From Opisthocomus hoazin (taxonomy: Eukaryota > Chordata > Aves > Opisthocomiformes > Opisthocomidae): 64,000 bases of DNA. This document shows, piece after piece, positions 26,100 through 39,000 of this stretch. The notes beneath the pieces are model-generated. The model was not told the DNA's origin. It searched no databases and saw only the letters and a list, made by a program, of their open reading frames with translations. The position numbers and the translations under genes were made by a program. The stretch spans positions 11,855,216 through 11,919,215 of the forward strand of contig NC_134433.1 of NCBI RefSeq assembly GCF_030867145.1, read 5' to 3'. Position 1 is the first letter of the stretch. Every line of letters starts with the position of its first letter.

Positions 26100-26610
26100 C
26101 CGTCACCGGAAAATTAATTACGTCAACTAAGGAGCAGCAGGCACAGGCGGCGTGAACGCCAGCCTTCACCGCCCGCCCTGAGGTGATTTAGCGAGGCCCT
26201 CCCCGCGGCTCCCGGCCGCCTCAGCGGGAGAGCGGTGACCGGCGGCGAGAAGTGGGGGGGACGCCCAGCCCCGCCCGCTGATTGGCGGCGCTGCCGCCGC
26301 CGCCATGGGGATTTGAAGGGGAAGGCGGGAAGGGCCCTTGGGCGCGAGCGGGGGTCGTCACCGCCACAGCCTCGGGCGAGGGGGATGAGGGCAGCGGTTT
26401 CGGGAAAGGCGCGTTGCGGGCGCGGAAAGTAAAGGTGAAAGGCCCTGGCAGCGGGCGGGGATGAGTAATTAGCTAAAAACAAGGCAGGCGCGGCCCTGCG
26501 CTTCCTGCGGGCTTGGCTTTCCTCTCCAGCAGCCCCCGGGGAGGCGGCCGCCCGAGCGTTCGCGCCGGTGAAGGGGTGGCTGCATGCGGCCGCGCACCGA
26601 GCTCTCGGGT
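26100..26610. promoter_or_regulatory. Isolated CpG island, promoter of an unknown transcript
   Basis: About 500 bp of CpG-dense, GC-rich DNA stands alone in AT-rich surroundings, about 5 kb from the FOXN1 3' end and about 8 kb from the UNC119 3' end. It contains GC boxes (CCCCGCCCG near 26270) and an inverted CCAAT box (GATTGG, 26280-26285). A near-perfect Kozak context, CCGCCATGG, surrounds the ATG at 26305, but that frame closes after three codons. CpG density falls sharply after a GGTAGGA donor-like site at 26608, as often seen at the end of a first exon. In vertebrates such islands normally mark germline-active promoters. The transcript, its direction and its product are unknown. Confidence 0.55.
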
Positions 26611-26757
26611 AGGAGCAAATCAGTGACAGAAAATCCCGGAGAAGGGAATTTGCATGATTTGGATGAACAAAGAATTTCAGATCTCGCTCATCAGGCAGCT
26701 AATGCAGAGTTTAATTTCAACCACATGAATAAGCCCAGCATGTTTGTGCCTGTCTGA
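26584..26757 (+). CDS. Hypothetical 57-residue ORF at the CpG island edge
   Basis: ATG at 26584 opens a frame that closes at TGA 26755-26757. The product begins MRPRTELSGRSKSVTENPGE and ends AEFNFNHMNKPSMFVPV. Composition is mixed and protein-like beyond the first ten residues, with no hydrophobic segment. The frame crosses the sharp GC boundary without interruption. Against it, the start context is poor (T at -3, C at +4), three short upstream frames precede it on the same strand, and a 58-codon open frame can arise by chance. It also covers an exact octamer ATTTGCAT near 26648, which could instead be a regulatory site. I recognise no homologue. Confidence 0.2.
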   Translation: MRPRTELSGRSKSVTENPGEGNLHDLDEQRISDLAHQAANAEFNFNHMNKPSMFVPV

Positions 26758-26759
26758 GG

Positions 26760-29700
26760 CACCAGGCTTGCTTAAATGATTACTTAAGGCTTTTATTATA
26801 CTTACTTTTAATTCCATTACTTTAGAACATTAAAAAAAAAAAAAAAAAACCACACAGAAAAACTCCAGAACCCACAGAAAAATATTTTGTACCAAAAATC
26901 CAGTTAATTTGAGGAGATAAACTGCAATGATTTCAGTGCAAGATTTTGCTCTGGCTGGAAATTCTTTCTCATTTTAACTTATCTCACAGAAATTAAAATT
27001 TTAGCTGAAATAATATTCTTTAAAGTTCTCTAAGCGGTGACGCTTGTGCTTGTGTTTCCTGCAAGGTTTTCTTGCCAGATAGCCCCAGGAAGTGTCCGCC
27101 CGCATGTGTCAGCTGCGAAGAACACTTCTGGACTGTTATTTCAAATTTAGGTTATGACAAACGATGAACTGCAGTGAGGGAACGTCTTTAAAAGGTAAAC
27201 GACATCTCGGTGCTAAAGAGACTGGGATGTCTGGGGCAGAAGGTTTATTTCCTCTGAACTTATAATCAGGTCACTGTACACAATTTAATTTTAGGGGACG
27301 TAGTGTACCCTCTGTTCTCCTGACTTATGAAAGTGTACAGACATCAAAGCAGTCAGCAGGGTTAATTAGACACTTAATTATATATAAAGGTGGTAAGGTA
27401 TGCATTTGGGAAATAAAACCACGATTTTCAAAACTAGTTGAATGCCAGTGAACAGAGTAACATTTACATAACTGCGGTACGCTGTACCTTTCACAACATA
27501 ATTCATTAAGAAAATGTTTTGGGTTTGAGTTTTGGTGGGCTTTTTTTTACTCAAATAGGTTCTAGATATTTCCAGCTGTCAGGTCTGGTTCATGTAACGA
27601 AGCGCACCTTTCATGGCTGAAACAGGGGCTGCATACGCAGGCTCAAAGATGCATTGCACGCCCATTTCTTTGCGTGGCTACATGCAGTTTACAGGACACT
27701 CAGGACTGGCAAGTGATACGTAAATGTAACAGTGTGATGTTTTACTGAAAGCTTTGCCTATAACTTCCAGATGTTTCCCTTTGCCCAAGATTTGCTACTC
27801 CAATTTTTGTCTTGCCTTTGTTAAAAAAAATGAAAGCTACATACATTTCTATAGCCAAGCAAGTACAGGAAGTACAACTGTGTGTACAACTGCTCCAGTA
27901 AATATGGCAAAACTGGCATATTCCAGTAATTCATCATCTGGAATAATTTTTTACTATTTATAGCTAAACTCTAAAGATTATAAAATATCCAGTTTACTAT
28001 TCCCCTCTTCTGATTCATTCTGTCACTCAGTAGGAAAGGAAGAACTGAAAGTGTTTAGAACTCTTCTCTCCCGTATGCGTTAACTTCCTTTTGTAAAGTA
28101 AAATTCATTATGTGTCTTCTATATTACTGTTTGTAATTTCCCTGCCTGTTTTTATTTTTTGCTACAAATTACTTTCATATGCAAGCTTCATTAACATGGT
28201 TTACGCCCTCTACTATAATAATTAAATTATTATTAAATAAAACAGGCCTTTGTGATTTAAGGTCCCATGTCAGTTTTCAAAATAATGGCTGGGAATCATC
28301 CAACTGCAATTATGCTCTAGCTACCTAAATTCTCTTTGTAGTTTTAATTAAAATACATTATCCAGCATGATTTCACCTCCTATTTTAAGTTCTTGTGCAG
28401 CAATGGTTAAGGAAAAACAAATTATCTCTGCAAAGCAGTTACTCCTTTTTGTGGACTTAAATAGGTAAAATAAATACCTTTGGTTTTTATTGCAATGATA
28501 GACTTCTGTATTCTCTAAAATTTCCTTTTAAAATAACAGACATTTTGTTAAAGGTATACATTGGGAAACCTGGAATAGTATATCACTGAGAATTGTTCTT
28601 ACTACAGGTAAGAAATGTTAAGGGAGTGCCAGTCAGAGATAGCTGAATGCCCTTGAACAATGACAAAAGAAATAGAAGCATGGTGTGAACATCTAAGATT
28701 TGCCACAACAGCTAAGCAGCTGACAAATGCCATCAGAAATAAGAATCTGAGAAGAGGTACAGATCATCTCCAGGATGATTAGGCACATTTATTAATAAAT
28801 GGGACTGACATACTAGCTAAGGAAAAAAAATGAAAAAGCACTGGTAATGCAGTATAGTTCTGGCAGACATTTAAGATTGGGAAATTTTCTCTTGAATAAA
28901 GCGTGGATTTTTTTTTTTTCAAGGTTCTTTTCAACCTCAGAAGTTTTTCAACCAGTCCAGGTAATTATACTTCAGCATCAAAATCAGAGAGACTGTTTAA
29001 CTTGCCTTATTAGAGTATTATTAGTACTGATTTTACTATCTCTTCTGTTTAGGTATTCAGTGAAATCAGCATCTAGTCCTTTCAAGAATTCTAAGAAAAT
29101 AGATCTAATGCTTCCAGTTGTTCAGGTAATTCCGAGAGTAAGCTTAATCAGGAGAGAGCATCTAACCACAGAGAACCTGTACAGGCAAAACCAGAAACTG
29201 TCCTCTGATTTAGAAGAGCCTGTAAGAGAACTGATGTCAGACTTTGAGTGTATCTTCATTGCAGATTTCAGATGAGCAGTAGCTGAACAACAGTCACATT
29301 ACAAACCTGTGCTCAGGTCATCACCTTATTGCAGAATTCAGTGCAGGTATTTCATGCAGCTCCAAGTAACAGTCCAAAAGTTAAAGCCTTGTATTAATAA
29401 ATTTCTTCTGCAAGTTCCAGTATGTAACAATTGTTCTGCTGGATACTGTGTATCCAGTATACTGTGGATACTAAGGCATCCCCTGTAATTCTGAGGAATC
29501 AAAATGAGTCACAGCAGATATTTAAAAAAATAATGTACATATGTAAAAAAATATACATATATTTCTGTTCCTCTGAGAGTAGGTAAATTGTTCTGCTTCA
29601 CAGTGAAATAAAGAGATATTCTCAGGAATTTTTGACTGAAATATCAAAAACATCAAGACGGAATTACCCCAATACAACTCACTTCAATCTGCGCAGATGT

Positions 29701-32700
29701 TTCAGTTTTAGTCAATATGGCAGGGACAGCAATTGCAGGTGTCGTATTAACTTCACAAACTGATTCTTCATAGTATAGCCAGCAGATTTTTCAAAAGCAC
29801 AACCTTGTGCATAACTGTGATCTGTGGAACTTACTTGAAAATAAGTGGAAATTATTTGAAAATAATTTATTTTAATTATGCCTTAAGATATTTTCACGAA
29901 TCAGAAAGCTGAATCCCATTAAAATAATTTTAATTTAATCATTTTACTCATGTAACTATGCAAACCACTGCAGAGTTTTTACGTATGCGTTGCTTAGTTT
30001 ATAATCATCAGAAAGTGAAACTCGTTACACAAATTTGCACAAAACTGGAGCTCAAATATTGATGGAAGACATCTGAAATGAAAATCTGAATGGTTTTCAT
30101 GTGCTAATATAAATATTTAAATAAAATAGACAATCACCTTCATTTCTAGGATCAATAATTTATTTAGGTTTTTTTACATTTTGCAATTTGTTACAGGAGA
30201 AGAAACACTTGCTAATGAAAGTGACATGTTTTTTAACCATTTTCCGAGGTAATGGAAAAAGTTAAGCATATTCCCTAGTACGCACATTTATAACTAAGCT
30301 GCCAATAATGAATAATTTTAAGCAAGTGTACTCCCTATTCAATCCTCGTATAAATTTATTTTAGTACTCTCCTTCTCCTACAGGAAGACTAAATTGTAGC
30401 ATCTAATTTTCTTTATCCTGAAGTCTGAATCTTTGCTCTCTTAGCTACTTATCTAGCTGCAAACAAGTCAAACAGACTAGTTACTGAAGCCAAAGCCACA
30501 GAAGTGGATTCAGTGCCAAGGTTCCTTTTTCTCCTGGCAACTTACTATGTTTCCTACTGTCCAAAAAGGAAACAAAAGACTCCCAGTTTTCTGAAAACCA
30601 GATTCTCTGCATGACAGTGCATTGCATTGCCACTAAACGGGCCACAGTGGATGTTCTTATAGGAAACAAATCAGGTAAATAACAAGATAAAAAGAATTAT
30701 AAATGAACTTGGTAAAAATGTTTCTAACATTTTCCCAATTATATATTTACTAGAATCCTACTTTCCTTCCACAAAAAATATATATATTTTTATAAATACA
30801 TTTTAATACAGACAATTCCAATTCTATGCAAAAAAGTCAATGTCACATTCAAACAGGTTTTCTCAGTGTAGCATTAAGATACAAGCAGACATCACAGTAG
30901 GCATTAACACAGTGATTCTAGGGAGGCAGTTAGCTATAGCTTGTGAACAGATACACAAACACAAAATTTCACCCACTTAGTCAGACTGTCCTGTGATTTA
31001 GAAAACAACTGAGCTGCACTTGAGGCCTAAAGTATCACGCTCTTCAAATATATTTCCATGTTTAGAAAATTATATGAACTGTCAATGAGATTTAATATCT
31101 GATTAATATTGAAACATTTGTAAAACTTAGGTAGTGCTTGTGCAAGGGGCATAGAAAAGAACTGCTAACAGAAACTGCCAGCTATCTCAAACTCAAGAGA
31201 AAAAGCATTTACACTTACCATGGCCTTAAAGCTCTTCTTTCCAAGTAGATGAGATTAACTCTTTTTCTGTCCTTGTCCCTCTCCCTCATTTGTTCCCAAA
31301 GATAGCTTTTACCACTAGAGTCAACGCATGTAAACCTGTCTAGCTTTGTGCAATACGTACTGGTCTAGTTGCTTTCTTCTTTTCCCCCAGTAAAGGATAG
31401 CAATAATCTCTATAGTTTCATTCCTAATCAGATCTAATTAAAATTGAGCTGTCAACCATATTTTGTTCCAGTTATGAATAATTAATGGAACAATTTTATA
31501 ATGCATATTAAGTGAGTTGGTATTAGCATTTTCTTACCTTAAATAGCCCCCAAATAATCTTTGCATGAATAAGAGTTCCCTTTTTGTCACTAAGTATTGG
31601 AACCTAGTTTTTATGGATCAACATGTAGCACTATTTCTCAATATACTTTAATAGGTTGTTTGCTCAAAATGAAGGGATTTGGAATTTGGTAGCTTGCAAC
31701 ATTTCACACACAGACAGCCACTGTTTTGACACTCTACACACATTTTTGAAATGAAACTCAAATGGAGGACAGAGGTGGCAAACACAGCTATCTTACTGAC
31801 CTGCTCAACAACAAGACGGAGAGAGAGATGATGAGGAAGAACTAAACCCCAACACCTTGCTTTCAAACTTGAGGAGACTGTCTACATTAAAAAAAAAAAA
31901 AAAAAAAAAAGATAAGAAAAGAAAAAAATTCTTCTGAGTCAGGGTGAGTGGATTATTCAGTTATTTCATAAATGTCACCACATAAAGAAAACATTCACAA
32001 AAACAATTTTGGCTTTTGTCACTGTTCTGGAAACAAGGTTTCTAAAAGTAAACCATACTTACACTTCATGTGTTAATCTTAAAAATACATTGTTCTCTTT
32101 CTGCCACTGAAGTCTGTAAATGATTAGACTGTGCAGCATAGCAGTTAACCACAAATGTATTCCTGTTGCTTTTCTTTAAAAAACCTGAAGTTTAAAGGAA
32201 TCCAAGACTGAGAAAGTGAAAGAATGTGTTGAGTTGCAATTTCCTTGTCTCTCAGAGAAATTATGCACTATTAGCACTCACACAGACTTGGGTTGTTTTT
32301 CCAAGATGAATTCCCTCTGTAAAGTACATGTATAATCATGTTTATGACAGGAAACAGCTAGTCATTATTAGCAGATAATCTTGGTTAGCTGTTTGATGTT
32401 TTCTTTCACTTTCAGAAAGTCAGATCCCAAATTTCCAGACTGGCTCGTTAAAACAGAGCTGTAGTTCTAATTAAAATAATTTTTAAAACAAGACTAAAGA
32501 AAAAACACAAGAATTGTCTTTCCAAAGCCAATATCGGGTGATTTTGTAGATGAACTTCCAAAGTAAACCCAATAATGATTAATATTAAAATACAAAATAA
32601 TAAATAGTCAGGAAGACTAACACATTCTTCTGCAAACAATGCTATTAAGCTTTGATTTTCAACCGCTTTATAATAAGAATCAGCTGCCAATTTAAGGGGA

Positions 32701-34829
32701 AAAAATGTGGGTTTCATTTTACAACTGACCTGAGAGCTCACAGCTCCCTTTCAGATGAAAATTGGAATTGTTCAGTGCTGTACAAAGCGTGGTCTTTAAC
32801 ATTAAGTTTTGCACACAGTTTTAATGCAAAACAAGGACAGAAGTGGCATCACAACAGCACTTGTACTGCAAAAGTTTTTGAGGAAACACTCTTCTAGTGC
32901 TGTTTATGTGCAACAATATAATGTCTCATGTCAAGACTACACATTATACTGCTGCATAACAGGTAGAAAAGGAATGGCACCTCTCCCCTGGACAGCAATT
33001 CCCACATGTTTGTAAACACTGTGGATGTAGATGACCATAAAGAAATGCAAACAACCTGTTTCCAAGTGAAACAGAGAGATAACAATGATAACTGGTTGTG
33101 GTGGAATACAGAAAAAAAGCACCTTCATTACACTTCCCGCAGAAAGTTTTGTTATTTACCTTTGTTTAAGAATCAGAACTTGTTATTTGTAGCAAATTAT
33201 GGGGACTTTTAAAAAAAAGTAAAATTCCTCAAACTGAAAAGCTAAAGCTAAGATAGGTTGAAATTTATTTTATTGAAAATGTCCAATATTCGTTCCTGTT
33301 TTAAAGTATTCCTAATAATAGGAGACAACAAATTCACTCAATAAAATATCTCCTATATGATTCACACTGAATTTTCTGTTAGCCTGAAATTATTACCCAT
33401 AGACTCTGACTTATCAGAACAGTTAGCAGAATTCAGGAGACGAGTAGTGGATAGTTCATCCTCTTATGTTTAACCTCAAACCTACCATAAAACGCAGAGT
33501 GTCAGAAAGTCCATTCAACAACATACTGCACTGGTGGGAACAAGGTAACTTTCTCTAGGTTCTTTTTTAAAAGTGCATGTCTGCCACTCAAGTTTTCGCT
33601 GATTACAGTAATATTTTTATGGAGCTACTTTTGTTTTTGAAGTCCAAAGTCTTCAAAGGAGGTAGCATAAAAAAGGAGCAGAACATGACTGTTTCGGATT
33701 AGCTGACAATGATATGCTGTACAGAGAGGATACTCAGTACCATAACCCAAGAGTCTGCACCAAAGTGCAACTGTTCTAACCAAAATACACCGAGACTTAC
33801 GTTTCTGTTTGAACCATATATCTGTTTCAAATGTATGACTGGTGATTCTGGGCAAGCACCATTGCTAGAAGACTTTTAAAAATCTTCTGCACAGAAGTGA
33901 TTATTATGAACAGCCAGTGAGAACTGGAAGATACCCCAAAAAAACCTGTACAGGTTGCTAGTTATAAACACACACACTCTCCTCACTTCTGCCTTCAAAT
34001 CAGTGTATTTTCTCCTTCAAGAGTTGGAACAACATTCATAAATAATTAAACTTGCAAAATGTCCCTGAATACATAGACAGTTTAACAGCCCTGATGCAAA
34101 CAAAACAAAACAAAAAAAAAAAAAAAAGGGAGGCAGGGAGACCTAGACTTTTCAATACTATTTTCACCTTTAGTAATTATTGTGCTATAAAACTTAGTAA
34201 TCAGTAGCTCAAAGCATTATACATATAATGAGGAAATTCTTTGTAAGTCTCAAACAGATGTCAGTTGTACCCTAATTTCATGATTTGATACACTAGAGTC
34301 AAAAAACAGTGATAAATATGTCTCATTGTAATAATAATTACTACAAGATGCTAGTTGTGTAAAATCAGTGAATTTTACGTACTTTCTTAGCTATCCATCT
34401 TCATAAAAATTTCTGTGCTATAACCTAAACTCACTGCATTTTCTTTAGAAAACTGAATCCTCTTTAAGAATTAGAGAAAGCCAAGCCAAATACAAATGAT
34501 AACACATTTAATAGTGATCACAACCCCGATAAAAGCACAAAAACCTCCCTGTTCTTAGGCAGATGGCTACATTTGGAACCATTTGTATTTCATTTTGACT
34601 TAGGGTGTGACTAGAAAGATGTTAATCACAACCGGAAATAGCATTTTATAAAAATTATTACAATCACACCTATCTGAGGCTAACATATAATGTTCCACTT
34701 AAACTCACAGAATTAGACATGGAGACATCAAGTATTTATAGAAATATCTACAAGCTGCAACTGCCTTTTATTTTTTTAAAGTATCAGTGAACTGACCTTT
34801 AGAGTAAGGGTTTCATGACAACAGGCTGC
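26760..34829. other. Intergenic AT-rich DNA between the CpG island and UNC119
   Basis: About 8 kb of AT-rich, gene-free sequence. It contains poly-A tracts at 26832-26849 and 31889-31910, a third at 34112-34127, and a short AT dinucleotide run near 30778. The longest frame (28847-29275 plus, 142 codons) has a leucine-rich stretch but no family resemblance and no splice context, so I do not call it a gene. Confidence 0.6.
31889..31910. repeat. Poly-A tract, 22 bp
   Basis: This is an uninterrupted run of 22 A residues followed by an A/G-rich tail (GATAAGAAAAG). It could be a simple homopolymer or the tail of an old retroposed sequence. No recognisable SINE or processed pseudogene lies directly upstream. 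Confidence 0.8.
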
Positions 34830-36072
34830 GCCACACAGCCTTCTCAGGTTTTATTTCACGTACATTAGTTTCTTCTTTTGATGTTGCTACTTCTTTGCAC
34901 TTCTATCTTTCCAAGAAGCACACACTGAGAAACTTGGCCAAAATTGGTCTTAAACTTCTTGCAGAGTCTGAAGAGAAAGCTTTTGCTAATTTTTTGCTGT
35001 GCCTTAAAGTCCTACAGTATTAGACTTACTGTTTCACCTGTATTAATATCTGGTGCAAAACATTTGTAAACAAAGTGAAAACACTGTCGTAACATTCTTC
35101 AAATTCAGATACAAAGGGAAAATTGGAAATTCCACACTGTCCAACTGCCCTAGACAACTGAAAGTGTTGCTCTAACAAGCAGTGCTGAAGCCCTTATCTT
35201 ACTATTGAGCAGAGATGAAAGAAAATAGACATGGAAAAAGCAGACGATGAACAGGCTGAATGTTAGCTATGTAAAAATGTTAAATAAAGCTAAAATCCTT
35301 CCATTTTTCCTGATTATTCTGCAATCAGTTTGCAAGACCTTAAATTAATGGAAAATGCTTATGGAGGTGCATAGACCCTCAATGCTATTTTGCCTTCATC
35401 TGAAATGTAAAATAATATTAAAAATAGCTCGGTCACTGAACTCCTGGTCTTCACTGTGAGTTTCAGTGTTTCCAAGATTAAACAGAATATTACAGAGAAG
35501 GAACAAAACTAAAGGATGAGGTACTTATTTAGACAACTAATCTAAAGATGAAACTTGCTTTTGTAAGATGTTCTGCTCGACATTTTCAACTGGATGTACA
35601 AGTTAAATTGGCCGTGCCTTTGACGCATTCACAAAGAGAAACAAATAAACAAAACTCTGCATTTGCATCCGTCCACTCACATGGTTTCTCAGATTACACT
35701 CTCTGAGAAAGCAATCACATCCTAAAAGATACTTGAGGGCAAGAACACAAATCCGCAGAATTAGGGCAAAATCGCCCAGGTCCCACAAGGCCATTTTCAA
35801 AGCAGACACTGAAAGAACTTAGGGAAGTGGTATCCAAAGATCATTTACCATTGTAGAACCGCTTAAAGTTCTGAAGAACTGGGTCTGCTTCAAAGCTCAA
35901 AAAAGAGGACACTTGCAAATTTAGTCATGAAACTCCTACTGTGGCAAAGAGTCCTTTGTTTGCGGATCCTTGTCCGGCAGACACTGTAGGCAACGGAGCT
36001 GGAGGTGTTGGTATCCCTGACGACTTTGATAGGAAAGGGAAGGCCAGTGCAGGTTGGATGTCCAGCCTGTGC
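34830..36072 (-). other. UNC119: UNC119 3' UTR with candidate poly(A) signals
   Basis: Downstream of the UNC119 stop on the minus strand the first good AATAAA lies at 34855-34850, with a second at 34772-34767. This gives a 3' UTR of about 1.2-1.3 kb. No closer canonical hexamer was seen, though a variant signal could be used. The extent is inferred. Confidence 0.4.
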
Positions 36073-39000
36073 TCAAGGTCCTCCACTGTATGAATAATCT
36101 GCCTTGTTGTGCATCACGAGCTTGTTGTCTACAAAGTAGAAACTGTCCGACTGTGTCTCATATGGATGAAGAATCATTTCTCGAACTGCAAGGGAAAAAA
36201 AAATATTATCAGTCGTGTTACACAGAAGCCCTGCTGAGGCAACGCTCTGCACTGGTTTTCTGTTACGTTTAATTGCATTGCTCAGACAGCAGCAAACTCT
36301 CAAGTGAAAAAACAAAACCAAAACAGGAACCTACCCAAACCATTCGTTGGCAGTATCTCTTAAAGAACTCCAACAGAATCCAGATATGTTAAGGCACCAT
36401 ACAAAGCGTAACCTAACCCCAAAACAATATCACACTAGAGTTTGGTTTTGGGGTTTTTTTTGTTTTAAAAAAAAGTGATAAAACAGCTAACTCAGAAGAC
36501 ATTTGTTCAGGTGTGAAAATAAGTAAGCAGCAGCGCATCGCTGTATTTTCCACAGGCTGCAATATTAGTGCTGACATACACGATTAGGGGTTGTAAAGAA
36601 CGTAAGGTCACACAGATTTATTACTGATGCTACTGTGTCTTGGGAGAGAGGTGAGAAAATAAAAGTTATGCTCATACTAAAACCTCTCAAGCTATCAATA
36701 CAGTACATCAAATATTAAAACAGAACATAACATTTAAGTCATCCATTTATTGGATGCCTTTTTAATCCTAGTTTTTTTGATAGTTTTACAAGACAATCAT
36801 CTTTTTTCTCCCCAACACTGAAGCTTCCCTTTTATGAATTAAAAATGAACAAACAAAAAACACAGATACAAAACTACCTGGAAGCGTTCTACCCCACCCA
36901 CTTTCTACAAAGAGCTCTTAAGAAAGGGCTTCCTCAAACTACCTTAGATTAACATCACTATGTGCTAACCCAGTAATTAAAGGGAGCTTACTGAGATCCT
37001 CAGAGAGCTGTGGGAATTCATAGATGTGCTCACAGGTATTTTTACTGCTGGGGATGCAGAACCCAAATTCAAAATCAAAACTCTTAAGCAATTGATCCCG
37101 GAAGTAGTGCCTCTCAATCATGCGGAAGTTGTTAATGGGTTTGTCCCCTACTGTGAACTCCACCCTGAAAAAGAAGGATACGACTGAAATGAGCTTTCTT
37201 CCTTAAGCAAGATTTTCAACCATTCCTGAAAGGCACAAGGGCGCTCTTCTACAAAAAAACCAAAAATCTAAAGCAATGGTACTAACCATGATTTTGAGAA
37301 AAAGCATGCTACAGGGACACAACATAGCACTACAAATCATAGATTATACTATACTTTGAGTCTTTTTACTCAAAAAGAAAAACAAAAGGACATGCAAGAA
37401 TTTTACAGTCTCAAACTGATCTTCAGTGAAGAAAAGATCCCTCCAACTGGCACTGGATCGGCACTTCACTGGATCACTCACTAGACATTCCTTACTGCAC
37501 TGCATTTTTATAGAAGTCATTTTAATGCTTCTGGTGGGTACTGAAAAAAAAGCCAGATCTACAGAAAATGGTCTTTCTTCTGTTCCTGCTTTGTAAGTGG
37601 CAAAGGGGGACAAGTTTTAGCCAGCACAATGTTCTAACTTCTCTCACCATGAAGCACAACCTCTTGGAGAAAGACAGGTATTAGTTACATATGATACACT
37701 ATGAGTAAGCCAGGAAGACAGTGTTACTAGTTTGGCACAAATCAAAAGTTGGGTATATACCATTTTAACCAAATAGTGGCTGCTAATAGAGCTGCTAATT
37801 GATACATAACTATTTTTTCTTCCAAAACAAAATCTAAATGCTGCACATCTTTAAGATCAGCAAGAAGTGGTAATGTGCAAACTTGCTCTAAATATACTCT
37901 CTGACAATGAATTTTCATTCTTTTGCATCATAAACAAATGCTGAATTTTAATCAAGCTCTCAAAAATTTTTATCTTTTTTTTAAGCAAGGCTACTACACA
38001 TCAGTTCTTGTGAAGTACACATTTGCTGCTGAAGGGACCTATCAAACTGCACTCCTACACAAATCCAAAATAATGATTTCTATGTACCTGAATCAAAGAG
38101 CTTTCTGCTAGAAACTCCAACTCATGCTCAGTTACAGTATCATGGACTTAGTGACAAAACAGCAATGGGCATAAAGCTCTTGATTAGATCTACTAATTTA
38201 AACTTAAGTGAATGTAGAGAAAAACAAATATAAGAAAGAACCTGCCGCACTGTGACCCAATGTCCTTCGAAAATCTCCGGTAAAGACAGTTAGCCCACCA
38301 GCCTGCTCTTTGGAGGGCCAGAAGAGGAAACACAAGTTGAAAACTGCATCTCCCCATGCATGCTATTTAACTGCAGATAAACCTGTAGTTAGTAGTAAGT
38401 TAGCAGTAATAGTGTAGTTAACAGTAATCAGTACTAACTTTTACTAAAGAAATGATACACTCCATCACCTGTATTACAGTCGCAGTAACTTTGGCCTGAA
38501 GCTTTACAGAAAGATACTTTCAGTGTCACATTTTGGTGTGGTTTATTGACGGATGCAATCGGTACTACCAGCCATGTCAAAGAGCATTCTGGGTGCTTAA
38601 GGTGTCAAACACTACTTCACCATTTCACGTGCATCTATGGATTAAGGTTTTTTGGGGAATGCAACGCGGAAGACTGCAGACACACCTTTCAAAATTTGCA
38701 GAGTCTATGACAAACTATAAATGTGCAGAAAAGAGCTGGAATATCCGCTTGGTCCACCTTATTTTGCCCCTTTTAGTAATAACCTCTTCAATGCCACGCC
38801 TATTCCTGAAGCAAATAAACAAGCTAGAGGGATGGAGAAAGCAAGGCATCCAGCAAAGATGTTTGGAGATCCTCATAATAACAAAAGATCACTATTAAAT
38901 CAGCTTCCTGGCATGATCAATAAGCAGGAGCCACTTCTTATAAGATTTCAGTTGTTTCCTGTACTAGAAAAAGCAGCACAGGAGCAATTACTTACGTGGC

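Noticed and set aside
28847-29275. 142-codon plus-strand frame in the FOXN1-UNC119 gap
   Set aside because: It has a leucine-rich stretch but no family match, no clear splice context and AT-rich codon use like its surroundings.
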